Part shown: positions 12,943-14,196 of the stretch, piece after piece | Layout: each line of letters begins with the position of its first letter | Position numbering within the stretch: the first letter of the stretch is position 1 | DNA from: Hydrogenophaga intermedia | Lineage (GTDB): Bacteria; Pseudomonadota; Gammaproteobacteria; Burkholderiales; Burkholderiaceae_C | Length of the DNA: 14,196 nucleotides | Direction: 5' to 3' | Assembly (NCBI GenBank): GCA_945869245.1 | Contig: CAMBOY010000047.1 | Coordinates: 1-14,196 of the forward strand | Notes under the pieces: generated by a model | What the model saw: the letters and a program-made list of their open reading frames with translations, nothing else | The model's database searches: none | Told to the model about the DNA's origin: nothing | Program-made: the position numbers and the translations under genes

Positions 12943-13872
12943 TCACTGGGCGCTAGCGGCTTTGTGTTGCCAACGCCTCCACCACCCCGCCCCAAACACA
13001 TTGAGCAACAACCCCGCCATCAGCAGCCCACCACCTGTGAAGTGTTTCCACTGCAGCGCTTCACCAAACGCCAGCCAGCCGGTGCTCAGGCCCACCAGCG
13101 GCACCAGTAGGGTAAACGGCGCCACCCGGTTGGCGGGGTAGCGGCTCATCAGCCAGGTCCACAGGCCGTAACCGAGCAGGGTGGCCATCCAGGCCAGATA
13201 GGCCACCACGGCCAGGGTGGTCCAGCGCAGGTGGGTGAGGGCGTGGCCGATGGCGTTCGCCCCTTCGAGCCAGAGCGAGAGACCGAAAAACGGCAGCGGC
13301 GGAATCAACGCCGACCACACCACAAAGCCCAGTTGCCCGCGCGGGCTGCGCATGGCCGGGTGTTGGCTCACCAGCCGGGTGACGATGTTGCCGCAGGCCC
13401 AGGACGCGGCCGCCAGCACCGTCAGCACAAAACCCAGCAGCGGCATGCTGGCGCCGTGCGCGGTGCCAATCAGCACCAGTCCGCCAGCGGCCAGCAGCAG
13501 GCCGGCCAGTTGGTGTGCGCCCCACTTTTCTCGCAGCCACCAGGCCGCCAGCAGCAAGGTGAAAAACGATTGTGATTGCAGCACCAGCGACGCCAGCCCC
13601 GAAGGCATGCCCACATGGATGGCGGTGAACAGCAGGCCAAATTGCCCCACACACAGCAGCAGGCCATAGGCCAGGTACCAGCGCAGCGGCACAGCGGGGG
13701 CTTTGAAAAACAACAGCGCCGGAAAGGCCGCCAGCACAAAGCGCATGGCGCCCAGCAACAGCGGCGGTACGTCGGCCACGCCCACCTTGATGACCGCGAA
13801 GTTCACGCCCCACACGCACACCACCAGCAAGGCCAGGGCAAGATCGCGCGGGGCAAAGGCGGCGGGGTTCAA
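12943..13872 (-). CDS. eamA: EamA-type O-acetylserine/cysteine exporter
   Basis: Inner-membrane DMT permease with ten predicted helices in two EamA repeats. It matches E. coli EamA (YdeD), an exporter of O-acetylserine and cysteine, along most of its length. Matching segments are LALLVVCVWGVNFAVIKVGVADVPPLLLGAMRF, GMPSGLASLVLQSQSFFTLLL, ASWACGNIVTR, VVWSALIPPLPFF, and RVAPFTLLVPLVGLSTGWLAFGE. The 309 residues are full length. The start is taken as TTG at 13872-13870, because there is no in-frame ATG or GTG near the expected N-terminus. It lies 4 bp after the lplT stop codon, so translation is probably coupled to lplT. The substrate is inferred from similarity. Confidence 0.9.
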   Translation of the reverse strand: MNPAAFAPRDLALALLVVCVWGVNFAVIKVGVADVPPLLLGAMRFVLAAFPALLFFKAPAVPLRWYLAYGLLLCVGQFGLLFTAIHVGMPSGLASLVLQSQSFFTLLLAAWWLREKWGAHQLAGLLLAAGGLVLIGTAHGASMPLLGFVLTVLAAASWACGNIVTRLVSQHPAMRSPRGQLGFVVWSALIPPLPFFGLSLWLEGANAIGHALTHLRWTTLAVVAYLAWMATLLGYGLWTWLMSRYPANRVAPFTLLVPLVGLSTGWLAFGEALQWKHFTGGGLLMAGLLLNVFGAGWWRRWQHKAASAQ

Positions 13873-13876
13873 GGGC

Positions 13877-14196
13877 TCAGCCGTGCAGGTCGTCGCGCCG
13901 CGCGATGGCGTACAGGCGTTCCAACTCGTGCAGGTGCTTGATCAGATTGCGCTGGTGCCAGCGCTGGATGGCCCACATGAAGCCCGCCACGATCACACCA
14001 AAGGCGGTGATGGCGGCAAAGGCCGACAGGCCGGCGGCGGTGGAAAAGCTGTACGCCGCGCCCAGGCCCAGAATGCAGGCCTGTTCATTGAAGTTTTGCA
14101 CCGCAATCGAGCGGCCAGCGCCCATCAGGTTGTGGCCCCGGTGTTGCAGCAGCGCGTTCATCGGCACCACCAAAAAACCGCCCAGGCCACCGAGCA
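13877..14196 (-). CDS. lplT: Lysophospholipid transporter LplT, C-terminal part (start lies right of window)
   Basis: MFS-type flippase that brings lysophosphatidylethanolamine from the periplasmic to the cytoplasmic face of the inner membrane for re-acylation. About 106 C-terminal residues are visible, beginning LGGLGGFLVVPMNALLQHRG. The motif PMNALLQHRGHNLMGAGRSIAVQNFNEQ closely matches LplT of enterobacteria (PLNALLQHRGH, AGHSIAVQNFNEN). Two further membrane helices follow, then a basic tail (KHLHELERLYAIARRDDLHG). The gene runs off the right edge without interruption and is followed by eamA 4 bp later on the same strand. Confidence 0.9.
   Translation of the reverse strand, partial: LGGLGGFLVVPMNALLQHRGHNLMGAGRSIAVQNFNEQACILGLGAAYSFSTAAGLSAFAAITAFGVIVAGFMWAIQRWHQRNLIKHLHELERLYAIARRDDLHG

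Overview
The window looks like the chromosome of a GC-rich betaproteobacterium of the Burkholderiales, probably Comamonadaceae. The basis is inference from codon use and gene content: glnK-amtB beside comM, a PII protein with Tyr51, GlcE/GlcF, DUF3597, an Lrp/EamA pair and LplT. No taxonomic marker gene is present.

Positions 1-2636 are foreign DNA. The window opens inside an IS5-family transposase (1-633, C-terminal part). Next comes a 603-residue gene on the minus strand (712-2523) whose base composition is clearly less GC-rich than everything to its right. Its layout resembles TnsE/TniE, the accessory target-selection protein of Tn7-like transposons. About 110 bp upstream of its start the DNA switches abruptly to the first 77 codons of comM (2637-2868, minus). 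The foreign side begins exactly with 5'-TGT, as expected for a Tn7-type end. comM is an established insertion site for Tn7-like elements such as Tn6022 and the AbaR islands, so the simplest reading is a Tn7-like element, or its remnant, sitting in comM. The rest of the element and of comM would lie left of the window.

Positions 2869-4950 hold the nitrogen module. A consensus-like sigma-54 promoter and an NtrC-type palindrome precede glnK (PII signal protein) and amtB (ammonium channel), and a strong intrinsic terminator follows amtB.

Positions 5003-8942 hold a small secreted protein of unknown function, glcE (FAD subunit of glycolate oxidase), a complete YefM-YoeB toxin-antitoxin module with its own palindromic operator, glcF (iron-sulfur subunit) and a DUF3597 protein. 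The toxin-antitoxin pair sits between glcE and glcF, and glcD is not in the window.

Positions 8950-14196 are a run of small regulatory and transport genes: a YedA-like exporter divergent from an Lrp/AsnC regulator; a YafY/WYL regulator followed by a GyrI-like ligand-binding protein; an AAA_14/DUF4143 ATPase whose promoter and start codon are embedded in a long palindrome; an EamA (O-acetylserine/cysteine exporter type) permease; and the 3' end of lplT at the right edge. The only stretch without a gene that approaches 300 bases is the comM-glnK spacer, which carries the nitrogen-control sites.
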